Shown piece after piece: positions 32,636 to 42,606 of a DNA stretch of 49,449 nucleotides. This stretch comes from Planktotalea frisia (lineage in GTDB: Bacteria; Pseudomonadota; Alphaproteobacteria; Rhodobacterales; Rhodobacteraceae): NCBI RefSeq assembly GCF_001890925.1, contig NZ_MLCB01000095.1, forward strand, positions 1 to 49,449, written 5' to 3'. A program made the translations under genes and the position numbers. The notes below the pieces were generated by a model, which worked only from the letters and a program-made list of their open reading frames with translations, was not told the origin of the DNA and ran no database searches. Each line of letters opens with the position of its first letter. Positions within the stretch are counted from its first letter, which is position 1.

Positions 32636-33925
32636 TTGACACTTCGTTCCACTCTGCTCTCAACTATATCCGCTAGCGTTCTATGCGTCGCTGGCTCCGC
32701 TGCAATCGCTGAATGTGCTGACCCGATTAAGGTAGGCGTATTGCATTCCTTGTCTGGTTCTATGGCGATTTCCGAAACAACACTGAAAGACGCGATGCTC
32801 ATGCTGATTGAGCAGCAAAACGCAAAGGGCGGCCTTTTGGGTTGCGAGTTAGAAGCGGTCGTCGTTGACCCCGCATCCGACTGGCCTTTGTTCGCGGAAA
32901 AAGCCCGCGAGCTTTTGACAGTGAACAAAGTCGATGTGATCTTTGGCAACTGGACATCCGTGTCGCGTAAATCTGTGCTGCCCGTGATCGAAGAGCTAAA
33001 CGGCCTGCTGTTCTACCCTGTGCAATATGAGGGCGAAGAGTCGTCTAAGAACGTGTTTTACACGGGGGCGGCGCCAAACCAACAAGCCATTCCAGCAACT
33101 GATTATTTCCTGGAGGAACTGGGGGTCGAGAAATTTGCTCTGCTCGGCACAGACTATGTCTACCCCAGAACCACCAACAACATCCTTGAATCCTATCTCA
33201 AGGATAAAGGGATCGCGGCCGAAGACATTTTTGTGAACTACACGCCCTTTGGTCAATCTGATTGGGCCACGATCGTGGCTGATGTTGTTGCCCTTGGCGA
33301 AGACGGCAAGCAGGTCGGCGTGATCTCAACAATCAACGGCGACGCAAACATCGGGTTTTACAAAGAGCTGGCGGCTGCAGGCATTTCAGCTGACGATATT
33401 CCCGTCGTCGCGTTTTCGGTCGGTGAGGAAGAACTGTCCGGCTTGGACACATCCAACTTGGTCGGTCACTTGGCGGCATGGAACTACTTCCAATCCGCAG
33501 AATCTGACGCCAACACAGATTTCATCGCTGCGTGGAAAGCCTTCGCAGGTGAAGAGCGTGTGACCAATGATCCTATGGAAGCACACTACATCGGCTTCAA
33601 CATGTGGGTGAACGCAGCAACTGCGGCTGGAACAACGGACGTGGATGCAGTGCGCAGCGCAATGTATGGTCAAGAGTATCCGAACCTAACAGGTGGCACA
33701 GCCGTGATGTTGCCGAACCATCACTTGGCCAAACCGGTCCTGATCGGCGAGATCCAAGCGGACGGTCAGTTCGACATCATCAGCCAAACCACCGAAGTAC
33801 CGGGCGATGCATGGACAGACTTCTTGCCTGCCTCCGCAGTGCTCAAATCCGATTGGAAAGACTTAGGCTGCGGGATGTACAACGTTGAAACAGAGACCTG
33901 CGTTCAGCTGACGTCCAACTACTAA
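32636..33925 (+). CDS. urtA: Urea ABC transporter substrate-binding protein UrtA
   Basis: This 429-residue periplasmic protein is the urea-binding component of the UrtABCDE transporter. It begins with a signal peptide (MTLRSTLLSTISASVLCVAGSAAIAE) and continues with the UrtA pattern IKVGVLHSLSGSMAISETTLKDA. FGNWTSVSRKSVLPV and LFYPVQYEGEESSKNVFYTGAAPNQ follow, then QTTEVPGDAWTDFLP at the end. The TTG at 32636 is the start, with AGGGGA 7 bases before it and the signal peptide starting directly. A strong hairpin separates it from urtB. Expression of urt operons is usually raised by nitrogen limitation. Confidence 0.96.
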   Translation: MTLRSTLLSTISASVLCVAGSAAIAECADPIKVGVLHSLSGSMAISETTLKDAMLMLIEQQNAKGGLLGCELEAVVVDPASDWPLFAEKARELLTVNKVDVIFGNWTSVSRKSVLPVIEELNGLLFYPVQYEGEESSKNVFYTGAAPNQQAIPATDYFLEELGVEKFALLGTDYVYPRTTNNILESYLKDKGIAAEDIFVNYTPFGQSDWATIVADVVALGEDGKQVGVISTINGDANIGFYKELAAAGISADDIPVVAFSVGEEELSGLDTSNLVGHLAAWNYFQSAESDANTDFIAAWKAFAGEERVTNDPMEAHYIGFNMWVNAATAAGTTDVDAVRSAMYGQEYPNLTGGTAVMLPNHHLAKPVLIGEIQADGQFDIISQTTEVPGDAWTDFLPASAVLKSDWKDLGCGMYNVETETCVQLTSNY

Positions 33926-33934
33926 ACCTTCTTG

Positions 33935-33975
33935 GCAGGCGCGCGGCTTCCCTCTTTTTTCCGCTGCGCGCCTGC
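33935..33975 (+). promoter_or_regulatory. Intercistronic hairpin between urtA and urtB
   Basis: GCAGGCGCGCGGC (33935-33947) pairs with GCTGCGCGCCTGC (33963-33975), a 13-bp GC-rich stem with one G-U pair and a 15-base T-rich loop. No T-run follows the stem, so partial attenuation or 3' protection of the urtA message is more likely than full termination, giving excess binding protein. Confidence 0.7.
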
Positions 33976-33999
33976 TCTCAGTCTTCTGAAAGTTCCCCA

Positions 34000-35925
34000 A
34001 TGCGCTCTGCACTTTTTGCCTTGATCCTTGTCATCTGTAGCGGACCCATGGCATTTGCACAGACGCTCCAACCGATTTTGCAAACCCACGCCAAAGAAAT
34101 CGCCAAACCTTCGCGCAGCTCTGTTAGCGACGCGCTCGACGCAATTGCCGTCTCTGGCTTGCCTCAGGTTACGGGTTTTCTAGAGCAATGGGCGAACAAA
34201 AATGTTTGGCAACGCAATGATGGTGTCTTCTTTATAGGGATGGCATCGGGCGATGATATTTCGCTGACAGACGTTGACACAGGCACCACAACCATCGCCT
34301 CCAAATCTGATTACAAGCAACTCAAACCAAACGGAGGCGTTCGACGTTTGATTGGAACCGCATTAGTGCAATTTCAACTGATTGATCCTGATCTTTCACG
34401 CCGTGAAAGCGCTGTGGCATCGATTGCGCGCCGCCCTGAGGCAGCACAGCTTGCCCCGCTTTTGGCCTCAATCGAACCAGAGGTGGACGGCGCACTCAAA
34501 GCGCGCAAGATTCAACTCGCCAACTTTCTATCCGCGCGTTTTGCGGATGATCCCAAGGACCGCATCGCGGCGATCAACAGCCTGTCTTCTGATACCTCAG
34601 TCGAAGCCCGCGCAGTACTGAACCAAATTTTGAGCACAAAAGCGGGCGTTGCAAAATCCCTTCCCGACGCGAATGTCGCCGCTACGTTCGATCCAATGGG
34701 CACGCCCGACATGTCATATTTGGCGCTCGTGAACGCAGACTTCGCACCCGCCAAGCAAACACAAGCAGACATCAAGGCGGCACTGGAAACGAACATTGTA
34801 GAGGGTCGCATTGGCGGGTTCGCTTTGAATCAAATGACCGATCCGACCATCCGAGAAACCGCCTATGCAGCGTTAGCGGCGGATGGTTTAGTACCTCGCC
34901 TGATCACTAAAGGCGCACGCGACGCGGCGTTAGAAGATCATGTTTTCTTTGCGCTTTATGATGAACCTAATGCAGACATTACGAATGCGGCGCAAACCGT
35001 GCTCAAAACAGTTGAAAGCCGCGTTGCCACTGCGCAAATCGCTGATTTAACGCTGGATGCATTGTCACTCGCCTCGATCTTTTTCCTCGCAGCGATTGGG
35101 CTTGCGATTACCTTTGGTGTCATGGGCGTGATCAATATGGCGCACGGTGAATTCATCATGATGGGCGCCTACACGGGCTATGTCGTGCAGCTTTTCGTTA
35201 CCAACTACACAGTGTCACTGATGATCGCGTTGCCGCTGGCCTTTGCGGTCACATTTGCGGCGGGCGTCGTCATGGAAAGGTTGGTGATCCGCCGCCTGTA
35301 TCACCGACCTTTGGAAACATTGCTCGCCACTTTCGGCATCTCGATTGCGTTGCAGCAATTGGCCAAGAACGTCTTTGGCACGCAGGCCCGCCCGCTGACC
35401 TCGCCCGATTGGTTGGCCGGCGCTTGGGTGTTCAATGACGTGATCCAGATCAGCTTTATCCGCATCGCGATCTTTGTTCTGGCGCTGCTATTCCTAGGGC
35501 TGATCATCTACATCCTCAAGCGCACACGACTGGGGCTAGAGGTCCGCGCAGTGACCCAAAACCCAGGCATGGCATCCTCGATGGGGATCAATCCGGACCG
35601 TATCAACATGATGACCTTTGGTCTTGGGTCTGGCATCGCGGGGATCGCAGGAGTGGCCATCGGGCTCTACGCTAAAGTCACGTCCGAAATGGGATCCGAC
35701 TACATTGTGCAAAGTTTCATGACGGTGGTCGTGGGCGGTGTCGGCAATGTCTGGGGCACGCTGGCGGGGGCTGCGATGATTGGTTTTGGGCAAAAAGGGA
35801 TCGAATGGTTGAACCCGTCCAACACATTGGCCGCTCAGACTTACATGATCTTGTTTGTCATCCTGTTCATCCAATTCCGCCCCAAAGGCATCGTCGCCCT
35901 TAAGGGCCGCGCGGCAGGAGATTGA
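34000..35925 (+). CDS. urtB: Urea ABC transporter permease UrtB
   Basis: This 641-residue protein combines a signal peptide (MRSALFALILVICSGPMAFA), a large N-terminal extracytoplasmic region (about 21-345) seen in many UrtB proteins, and a LivH-type permease domain (about 350-640). The permease part contains GLAITFGVMGVINMAHGEFIMMGAY and VVGGVGNVWGTLAGAAMIG. Length and layout are normal for UrtB and unlike the short LivH of amino-acid systems. It is followed by urtC with the ribosome site inside its end. Confidence 0.95.
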   Translation: MRSALFALILVICSGPMAFAQTLQPILQTHAKEIAKPSRSSVSDALDAIAVSGLPQVTGFLEQWANKNVWQRNDGVFFIGMASGDDISLTDVDTGTTTIASKSDYKQLKPNGGVRRLIGTALVQFQLIDPDLSRRESAVASIARRPEAAQLAPLLASIEPEVDGALKARKIQLANFLSARFADDPKDRIAAINSLSSDTSVEARAVLNQILSTKAGVAKSLPDANVAATFDPMGTPDMSYLALVNADFAPAKQTQADIKAALETNIVEGRIGGFALNQMTDPTIRETAYAALAADGLVPRLITKGARDAALEDHVFFALYDEPNADITNAAQTVLKTVESRVATAQIADLTLDALSLASIFFLAAIGLAITFGVMGVINMAHGEFIMMGAYTGYVVQLFVTNYTVSLMIALPLAFAVTFAAGVVMERLVIRRLYHRPLETLLATFGISIALQQLAKNVFGTQARPLTSPDWLAGAWVFNDVIQISFIRIAIFVLALLFLGLIIYILKRTRLGLEVRAVTQNPGMASSMGINPDRINMMTFGLGSGIAGIAGVAIGLYAKVTSEMGSDYIVQSFMTVVVGGVGNVWGTLAGAAMIGFGQKGIEWLNPSNTLAAQTYMILFVILFIQFRPKGIVALKGRAAGD

Positions 35926-35927
35926 TC

Positions 35928-37100
35928 ATGAACAATTCCTTCATTGCCAAAAACCCGTCCGTCCTTTGGTTCCTTTTGGGCCTGTCGCTGTTTACCGTCT
36001 TGGTCTCAATCCTGAGCGAGGCTGCGGGAACCGCGCTCATCTCAACCTCGTTTCTAAAGACGTTGGGCAAGACGCTGTGCTTGTGCCTTGTAGCGATCGC
36101 AATGGACGTCGTCTGGGGCTATTGCGGCATCTTAAGCCTTGGGCATTTCGCATTTTTCGGGATCGGCGGGTACGCGATTGGCATGTGGTTGATGTATGAT
36201 CGCACCAAAGACATCGTTGTCACCTCCTTAGAGAACAACATCCTACCACCCACCCCGGACGAAATTACAACCGCCATTGGTAGCCAAATATTTGGCGTTG
36301 TCGGCAGCTCCGAGTTCCCCGTGATCTGGGCATTTTCCCATTCATTGACCTTGCAGTTATTGGCCGTTGTGTTGGTGCCGGGATTGCTTGCGCTTGTGTT
36401 TGGCTGGCTCGCGTTTCGCAGCCGCGTGACTGGCGTCTATTTATCAATCTTGACCCAAGCGATGACCCTCGCTTTGTCACTATACTTCTTCCAGAATGAT
36501 ACAGGCCTGCGCGGCAACAACGGATTGTCAGGTCTGCAAAACATTCCCGGCCTAGACGATGTGTCTCAAGCAACCCTGTCGCTGTGGTTTTTCTGGGCCT
36601 CGGCGTTTGCTCTCGGTTCGGGCTATCTGTTGTTCGTGTGGATGACCTCTGGCAAGTTCGGATCCGTCATCCGCGCCATTCGCGACAACGAAGCGCGGGT
36701 GCGTTTCTTGGGCTATCATGTCGAGAGCTACAAGCTGTTCATCTTCACTGTCACCGCGATGGTCGCGGGCGTGGCTGGTGCGCTGTATTATCCGCAAGCA
36801 GGTATCATCAACCCTGCCGAGATTGCACCAATCGCGTCGATCTACTTGGCAGTTTGGGTAGCGATTGGTGGGCGTGGTCGGCTCTATGGTGCGGTGATCG
36901 GCGCGGCGGTGGTCTCGCTCATGTCCTCGTGGTTCACAGGTGGCGGCGCGCCAGACATCAACCTTGGCATATACGTAATCAACTGGACCGACTGGTGGCT
37001 CGTGCTGCTGGGCTTGACGTTTGTGGCGGTCACTTTGTTCTTTCCCAAGGGGATCGGCGGCTTGTTCGATCTGTTGGCACGCAAAGGAAAACAATCATGA
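35928..37100 (+). CDS. urtC: Urea ABC transporter permease UrtC
   Basis: This 390-residue LivM-type inner-membrane permease pairs with UrtB. Typical segments are MDVVWGYCGILSLGHFAFFGIGGYAIG, the repeat-like TGLRGNNGLSGLQN and the C-terminal AVWVAIGGRGRLYGAVIGAAVV. The ATG at 35928 has AGGAG 7 bases upstream and sits 2 bases after the urtB stop; an in-frame TTG at 35922 is less likely. The stop overlaps the urtD ATG. Confidence 0.95.
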   Translation: MNNSFIAKNPSVLWFLLGLSLFTVLVSILSEAAGTALISTSFLKTLGKTLCLCLVAIAMDVVWGYCGILSLGHFAFFGIGGYAIGMWLMYDRTKDIVVTSLENNILPPTPDEITTAIGSQIFGVVGSSEFPVIWAFSHSLTLQLLAVVLVPGLLALVFGWLAFRSRVTGVYLSILTQAMTLALSLYFFQNDTGLRGNNGLSGLQNIPGLDDVSQATLSLWFFWASAFALGSGYLLFVWMTSGKFGSVIRAIRDNEARVRFLGYHVESYKLFIFTVTAMVAGVAGALYYPQAGIINPAEIAPIASIYLAVWVAIGGRGRLYGAVIGAAVVSLMSSWFTGGGAPDINLGIYVINWTDWWLVLLGLTFVAVTLFFPKGIGGLFDLLARKGKQS

Positions 37101-37837
37101 GCGCGCTTTTGGAAGTCTCGGGTGTCAGCGTAAGCTTTGATGGGTTCAAGGCGATCAATAATCTGTCGATCCAAGTCGCAGAGCCAGAACTGCGCGCGAT
37201 CATTGGGCCAAATGGGGCGGGTAAAACCACCTTTATGGACATTGTTACGGGCAAGACAAAACCCGACGAAGGATATGTCATATGGGGCGAGAAATCCGTG
37301 TCTCTGCTCGGCATGTCCGAAAGTCAGATCGCACAAGCGGGAATAGGTCGTAAATTCCAAAAACCCACAGTATTCGAGGCGCAAACAGTGCGCGAAAACA
37401 TTACCCTTGCGCTGAAAAACCCGCGCAAACCCCTCGATCTTTTACTCAACCGCGCGGCACTCGACACTGAAGAACGCGTGCGTGCCATCAGTGATGAAAT
37501 CGGCTTATCAGATGCATTGGATCAAACCTCAGGCGCGCTCAGCCACGGACAAAAGCAATGGTTGGAGATCGGGATGCTGCTTGCCCAAGATCCGCGTCTT
37601 TTGCTCGTCGATGAACCCGCCGCTGGCATGTCCGCAGTTGAGCGTGAAAAGACCACTGACATCCTTGTGCACGCCGCAAAGACGCGTGCTGTGATCGTGG
37701 TAGAGCATGACATGGATTTTGTGCGTCGCTTGAACTGCAAAGTGACTGTGTTGCACCAAGGGTCGGTTCTGGCCGAAGGCTCGCTCGATCATGTGACCAA
37801 GAACAAAGACGTCGTAGATGTCTATTTGGGGCGCTAA
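37097..37837 (+). CDS. urtD: Urea ABC transporter ATP-binding protein UrtD
   Basis: This 246-residue ATPase is of the LivG type. It shows Walker A GPNGAGKTT (about 37-45), ABC signature LSHGQKQWLEIG and Walker B LLLVDEPAAGMS, then the H-loop VEHDMDF. The ATG at 37097 overlaps the urtC stop (ATGA). The open frame runs far upstream in the shadow of urtC and that part is not coding. Length and the GKFQKPTVFE-like segment (RKFQKPTVFEAQTV) match UrtD. Confidence 0.95.
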   Translation: MSALLEVSGVSVSFDGFKAINNLSIQVAEPELRAIIGPNGAGKTTFMDIVTGKTKPDEGYVIWGEKSVSLLGMSESQIAQAGIGRKFQKPTVFEAQTVRENITLALKNPRKPLDLLLNRAALDTEERVRAISDEIGLSDALDQTSGALSHGQKQWLEIGMLLAQDPRLLLVDEPAAGMSAVEREKTTDILVHAAKTRAVIVVEHDMDFVRRLNCKVTVLHQGSVLAEGSLDHVTKNKDVVDVYLGR

Positions 37838-37840
37838 GCA

Positions 37841-38536
37841 ATGTTAAATGTTCAAAACCTTACTTTGAAATACGGTCAAAGTCAGATCCTCAACGGCGTT
37901 TCATTAACCGCAAAAGCAGGCGAAGTGACCTGTGTTATGGGCACCAATGGTGTCGGAAAAACCAGCCTCCTTAAAGCCATTGCAGGTCGCCACCCATATG
38001 CGGATGGAGAGATTACGCTTGATGGTGCGCGCCAGTCTCATCTGAGTGCCTTTGACGCGGCGAAAGCAGGTATCGCCTATGTGCCCCAAGGGCGAGAAGT
38101 CTTTCCAATGATGACTGTCGTCGAAAACCTAGAGACAGGTTTTGCGTGTTTGGAGAAAGCTCACCACGCTGTGCCCGATCACATTTATGAGCTGTTTCCT
38201 GTGCTCAGAGAAATGGCAGATCGCCGTGGTGGTGACTTGTCCGGCGGGCAACAACAGCAACTCGCGATTGCCCGCGCACTAATCACACGGCCCAAGGTTT
38301 TATTACTAGACGAGCCAACAGAAGGTATTCAACCCAACATCATCCAGCAGATCGGCAACGTCATTCGTATCCTTTGCGAGCAAGGCGATATGGCGATTGT
38401 CTTGGTCGAACAGTTCTTTGATTTTGCCTATGACCTTGGTGACGACTTCACCGTTATGAAACGTGGGGAAGTCTCATTTCACAAACGCGCAAAAGATCTG
38501 GACCGCCAAACTTTATTCGATGCCGTGATGGTCTAG
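37841..38536 (+). CDS. urtE: Urea ABC transporter ATP-binding protein UrtE
   Basis: This 231-residue ATPase is of the LivF type and is the second nucleotide-binding subunit of the urea importer. It has Walker [11 protein letters not shown]-loop region [14 protein letters not shown], signature [15 protein letters not shown] and Walker [16 protein letters not shown]. It starts 3 bases after urtD. Its TAG shares the palindrome CTAG with the stop of the oppositely oriented ureG, so the importer and urease operons converge with no gap. Confidence 0.95.
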   Translation: MLNVQNLTLKYGQSQILNGVSLTAKAGEVTCVMGTNGVGKTSLLKAIAGRHPYADGEITLDGARQSHLSAFDAAKAGIAYVPQGREVFPMMTVVENLETGFACLEKAHHAVPDHIYELFPVLREMADRRGGDLSGGQQQQLAIARALITRPKVLLLDEPTEGIQPNIIQQIGNVIRILCEQGDMAIVLVEQFFDFAYDLGDDFTVMKRGEVSFHKRAKDLDRQTLFDAVMV

Positions 38537-39156
38537 GCAGGTGGTTCAAATCCACCGATACTGGCGAGCAATTCGATGACCTCCGTCGCGCCCTGACCGC
38601 CTCGCAGGCTGGTGAACACAAACGGTTTATCGCCGCGCATGCGTTTTGCATCGCGTTCCATCACATCAAGCGATGCGCCCACATGTGGCGCGAGGTCGGT
38701 TTTGTTGATGACCAGAACATCCGATTTTGTAATCGCAGGGCCGCCTTTGCGCGGGATTTCTTCGCCAGCGGCCACATCAATCACATAGACCGTTACATCT
38801 GCGAGTTCAGGGCTGAAAGTTGCGGATAGATTGTCACCACCGCTCTCAATCAGGACGATTTCAAGGTCCTCGTGCCGTTTGCGCATCTCGGCAATCGCGG
38901 CCAGATTGATCGAGGCATCCTCGCGAATTGCGGTATGCGGACAACCGCCAGTTTCGACGCCAATCACTCGATCTTGGGGCAAGATTTGCATGCGCATCAA
39001 CGCTTCTGCGTCCTCTCGGGTGTAAATGTCGTTGGTGACGACGCCCAATGACAGATGCGGATATAGCACCCGTGCAAGCGCCGCCGTCAGAGTTGTTTTG
39101 CCTGCGCCCACAGGGCCGCCGATCCCGATGCGAAGAGGTCCATTTGGTGATGCCAT
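38533..39156 (-). CDS. ureG: Urease accessory GTPase UreG
   Basis: This 207-residue GTPase drives nickel delivery to urease. It carries the P-loop [10 protein letters not shown] (about 12-21), the metal-binding [30 protein letters not shown] and [13 protein letters not shown]. The ATG at 39156 has GGAG 9 bases upstream and gives the standard length; the open frame runs 39 codons further up into ureF. It is the last gene of the urease operon. Confidence 0.96.
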   Translation of the reverse strand: MASPNGPLRIGIGGPVGAGKTTLTAALARVLYPHLSLGVVTNDIYTREDAEALMRMQILPQDRVIGVETGGCPHTAIREDASINLAAIAEMRKRHEDLEIVLIESGGDNLSATFSPELADVTVYVIDVAAGEEIPRKGGPAITKSDVLVINKTDLAPHVGASLDVMERDAKRMRGDKPFVFTSLRGGQGATEVIELLASIGGFEPPA

Positions 39157-39160
39157 TCTA

Positions 39161-39790
39161 CTAGCTCCGAAAGATACGTGAATACTGGGTTTCGTGCTGC
39201 ATAGCGACGATGTCAGACATCCAAGCAGCGTTGTGAAGGTCATCCAAGGTCGCGTCGCGCAATTGCGCGGCAATTTCCGTGCAAAACGGTTTCAGCGCGG
39301 CTTGCACTTTTTGACCATCAACTTGGCCCAAAGGAACCAAGCGCATCGCGGCGGCGATCAGATTGCCAAGGGTAGCTTGCAGATACATCGCAGTTGCGAG
39401 CTCAACATCAAGATCCAACTTGGCGGCGATCCCTCCAACGGCGACAGGATAGCAAAGCCGCCCGAGATCATGCCCCCAGACTGCCAAAACTGTTTCGCAA
39501 AACGCGGCCCCTTGCAGGTCCGTTTCCATTAACCTTTCAGAAGAGGAGGCAAAGGCACGTGCGCTGGCATCAATCAATGGATCAGCTGATCCATAAGCCG
39601 CATTCAACAAAACCGCATCGGCGCGCAGGCTGCCCTGCTCTAACAAAGCCAGAAGCCAGTCTTGCAAACTATCAGCGTCCTCAATCAACCCGTCATTGAT
39701 CGCCGTTTCCAAGCCATGTGAATAGGCGAACGCGCCCACAGGAAAGCTGGGGGATAATAATTGCGACAGGGTTAGAACATCAGTGGTCAT
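39161..39790 (-). CDS. ureF: Urease accessory protein UreF
   Basis: This 209-residue protein is the UreF chaperone that links UreD-urease to UreG. The N-terminal [17 protein letters not shown] is diagnostic, followed by an alpha-helical body ([35 protein letters not shown]). The ATG at 39790 overlaps the end of ureE by 11 bases; an in-frame ATG at 39811 is an alternative and neither has a strong ribosome site, which suggests coupling to ureE translation. Confidence 0.92.
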   Translation of the reverse strand: MTTDVLTLSQLLSPSFPVGAFAYSHGLETAINDGLIEDADSLQDWLLALLEQGSLRADAVLLNAAYGSADPLIDASARAFASSSERLMETDLQGAAFCETVLAVWGHDLGRLCYPVAVGGIAAKLDLDVELATAMYLQATLGNLIAAAMRLVPLGQVDGQKVQAALKPFCTEIAAQLRDATLDDLHNAAWMSDIVAMQHETQYSRIFRS

Positions 39791-40247
39791 GGGCGCTATG
39801 GCCGTGTTCATGGCTATGCGTGCGCCCGTGGCCATATGCGCCCCCTTCGGGAGTGAAGGGTTCATGAACGACGGTAACAGTTGCCCCGAGGTGTTCGAGC
39901 ATATGTCCAATCACAGGGTCGTTTTGGATCAGCAAACGCTCTTTTTCAATCTGGCAGGGCGTATGACGATTGCCGACGTGCCATGCGAGTTGCACCAAGT
40001 CACCCCTCACTTGCAATAATGCTTCTTGAGCCGCAATGATTTCGATAAAGCGCCCATCGTTCAGCTCGAGCGCATCCCCATGATCCAGTGATGTTGTATG
40101 TGCTAGATCGACTAGAACGGTTTGATCGTCAGCCGTCTTTAGAACCTTACGGCGCAAAAAGCGTTCTTCGTAAGTCAGAACGCATTGCTCAAAAGGATTC
40201 GACCAAGACCCGGCTTTACAGATCGCGTTTGCAACAAAATCAACCAT
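39780..40247 (-). CDS. ureE: Urease accessory protein UreE (nickel chaperone)
   Basis: This 155-residue nickel metallochaperone has an N-terminal beta domain with LTYEERFLRRKVLKTADD, then the metal-binding domain with the conserved HVGNRHTPCQIE and GHMLEHLGATV. The C-terminal tail is His-rich ([17 protein letters not shown]), as in many UreE, and can hold extra nickel. It starts one base from the end of ureC and runs into ureF. Confidence 0.95.
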   Translation of the reverse strand: MVDFVANAICKAGSWSNPFEQCVLTYEERFLRRKVLKTADDQTVLVDLAHTTSLDHGDALELNDGRFIEIIAAQEALLQVRGDLVQLAWHVGNRHTPCQIEKERLLIQNDPVIGHMLEHLGATVTVVHEPFTPEGGAYGHGRTHSHEHGHSAHDH

Positions 40248-41986
40248 CAGAACAAGAAGTACCGTTGCGCCATTGGCAGTTCAGTTGCTGGCTCACAGGT
40301 CAATAGTTCCCCATCCGCGCGCACCTCATAGGTTTCTGGATTCACTTCCATATGTGGCGTTGCAGAGTTGTGGATCAGATCAGACTTGCCAATGTTACGA
40401 GTGTTTTGCACAGCTACAGTCTGTTTGGCCAATCCTAGCTTGTCCCTGATCCCATCAGCTTGCGCAGCCGCGGACACAAAGCAAACCGCCGAGTGTTCGA
40501 CCGAACGTCCGAATGCGCCAAACATCGGGCGTGAATAGACAGGCTGCGGTGTCGGAATTGACGCGTTCGGATCACCCATTTGCGCGCAGACAATCGTTCC
40601 CGACATCAAAACCATTTCAGGTTTCACCCCAAAGAACGCGGGATTCCATAACACGAGGTCAGCGCGCTTGCCCTCGGATATGCTGCCAATCTCGCCGCTG
40701 ATGCCATGGGCGATCGCTGGGTTGATCGTGTATTTCGCAATGTAGCGACGCACACGGAAATTGTCGTTCTCGCCAGTTTCTTCGGGCAAACGTCCGCGTT
40801 GTTTCTTCATTTTGTCAGCGGTTTGCCACGTGCGGATGAGCACCTCGCCAACGCGCCCCATGGCTTGGCTATCGGAGGCGATGATCGAAAACGCCCCCAT
40901 GTCGTGTAGAATGTCCTCTGCTGCAATCGTCTCGCGCCGGATGCGGCTCTCTGCAAAGGCGACATCCTCAGGGATAGATTTGTCGAGGTGATGACAGACC
41001 ATCAGCATGTCGAGATGTTCTTCGAGCGTGTTAACCGTGTAGGGCCGCGTTGGGTTTGTCGACGAAGGCAAAACATGCTCTTCCCCGCAAATCTTGATAA
41101 TGTCTGGGGCATGACCACCCCCTGCCCCCTCAGTATGAAAGGCGTGGATCGTGCGGCCCTTCATGGCGGCAACTGTGGTTTCCACAAAACCGGATTCATT
41201 CAAAGTATCCGTGTGGATCATCACCTGCACATCCATGTCATCGGCAACGGACAAGCAGCAATCAATCGCAGCAGGGGTGGTGCCCCAATCCTCGTGTAAT
41301 TTCAACGCGCATGCGCCGCCTTTTACCATTTCGACCAAGGCATCAGGTTGGCTGGCATTCCCTTTTCCAGCAAAGGCGAGGTTCATTGGAAAAGCATCCG
41401 CCGCCTGCAACATCCGTCCAATGTGCCACGGACCCGGCGTGCATGTGGTGGCCAATGTGCCATGCGCGGGGCCGGTACCACCGCCAAGCATCGTGGTCAG
41501 ACCAGAGTGCAACGCATCCTCGATCTGCTGAGGGCAGATGAAGTGAATATGTGAATCAAACCCGCCAGCGGTCAGGATGCGACCTTCACCCGCGATAGCT
41601 TCGGTACCGGGGCCAACAATAATGTCGACACCCGGTTGAGTGTCAGGATTGCCTGCTTTGCCAATCTTGTGAATGCGCCCGTCACGCAGGCCCACATCGG
41701 CTTTGTAAATGCCCGAATGATCAACGATCAGTGCATTGGTGATGACGGTATCAACAGCACCCGCAGCACGGGTTGCTTGCGATTGCCCCATGCCATCGCG
41801 GATGACTTTACCGCCACCGAATTTAACTTCTTCACCGTAGGTCATGCCGTTGCCGCCATTGGTGCGCTCGGCCGTTAGGTCGCGCTCGACCTCGATGATC
41901 AGCTCGGTGTCGGCGAGACGAATTTTGTCGCCAACCGTCGGGCCAAACATCGCAGCATAATCTGCGCGGCTGATTGAAGTGGCCAT
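40247..41986 (-). CDS. ureC: Urease alpha subunit UreC
   Basis: This 579-residue catalytic subunit of urease hydrolyses urea to ammonia and carbamate at a di-nickel centre. Nickel ligands are H146 and H148 ([13 protein letters not shown]) and the carbamylated lysine K229 ([13 protein letters not shown]). The mobile flap carries C331 and H332 ([22 protein letters not shown]). The start is [17 protein letters not shown]. Length is standard for a separate alpha subunit. It overlaps ureB and ureE by one base at each end, so translation is coupled. Confidence 0.97.
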   Translation of the reverse strand: MATSISRADYAAMFGPTVGDKIRLADTELIIEVERDLTAERTNGGNGMTYGEEVKFGGGKVIRDGMGQSQATRAAGAVDTVITNALIVDHSGIYKADVGLRDGRIHKIGKAGNPDTQPGVDIIVGPGTEAIAGEGRILTAGGFDSHIHFICPQQIEDALHSGLTTMLGGGTGPAHGTLATTCTPGPWHIGRMLQAADAFPMNLAFAGKGNASQPDALVEMVKGGACALKLHEDWGTTPAAIDCCLSVADDMDVQVMIHTDTLNESGFVETTVAAMKGRTIHAFHTEGAGGGHAPDIIKICGEEHVLPSSTNPTRPYTVNTLEEHLDMLMVCHHLDKSIPEDVAFAESRIRRETIAAEDILHDMGAFSIIASDSQAMGRVGEVLIRTWQTADKMKKQRGRLPEETGENDNFRVRRYIAKYTINPAIAHGISGEIGSISEGKRADLVLWNPAFFGVKPEMVLMSGTIVCAQMGDPNASIPTPQPVYSRPMFGAFGRSVEHSAVCFVSAAAQADGIRDKLGLAKQTVAVQNTRNIGKSDLIHNSATPHMEVNPETYEVRADGELLTCEPATELPMAQRYFLF

Positions 41987-42291
41987 CAGAGATCTCCCAT
42001 GACTTTATTGTTGAAACCAAAGATGCGGCGCGCGCCTGATATTTCGATCAAGTTCACTTCACGGCGTTGACCAGGCTCAAAGCGCACGGCAGTACCAGGC
42101 GCGATATCAAGGCGGTGGCCATGCGCCGCGCTGCGATCAAAATCCAAAGCTTCGTTGCATTCGGCAAAATGATAGTGACTACCGATTTGCACAGGGCGGT
42201 CGCCTGTATTGGCCACCATAATCGTAATCGCCTCGCGATCTGCATTTAGGATCAGTTCGCCATCTGCGGGAAAAATCTCTCCGGGGATCAT
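41986..42291 (-). CDS. ureB: Urease beta subunit UreB
   Basis: This 101-residue structural subunit starts [16 protein letters not shown] and has the conserved [21 protein letters not shown] followed by [20 protein letters not shown]. Length is normal for bacteria with three separate urease subunits. The stop overlaps the ureC start by one base. Confidence 0.95.
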   Translation of the reverse strand: MIPGEIFPADGELILNADREAITIMVANTGDRPVQIGSHYHFAECNEALDFDRSAAHGHRLDIAPGTAVRFEPGQRREVNLIEISGARRIFGFNNKVMGDL

Positions 42292-42300
42292 GGGGTGCTC

Positions 42301-42603
42301 CTATCTGATCGGGTTGTGGACAGTGACGAGTTTCGTGCCGTCGGGAAATGTGGCCTCGACCTGCACGTCGTGGATCATTTCGGGGACACCCTGCATACAT
42401 TGATCACGGGTGATAACATGCGCGCCAGCTTCCATCATGTCGGCCACAGAACGCCCGTCGCGCGCGCCCTCAACAACGGCATCCGTGATCAGCGCAATCG
42501 CCTCTGGATAGTTCAATTTCACCCCCCGCGCCAACCGCTTGCGGGCCACCTCAGCAGCCATTGCGACCAGCAGCTTGTCTTTTTCTCTCGGGGTCAGTTG
42601 CAT
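42301..42603 (-). CDS. ureA: Urease gamma subunit UreA
   Basis: This 100-residue subunit begins [20 protein letters not shown] and shows [22 protein letters not shown] and [17 protein letters not shown], all typical of UreA. It lies 9 bases before ureB and starts 3 bases after the ureD stop. Confidence 0.96.
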   Translation of the reverse strand: MQLTPREKDKLLVAMAAEVARKRLARGVKLNYPEAIALITDAVVEGARDGRSVADMMEAGAHVITRDQCMQGVPEMIHDVQVEATFPDGTKLVTVHNPIR

Positions 42604-42606
42604 GGG

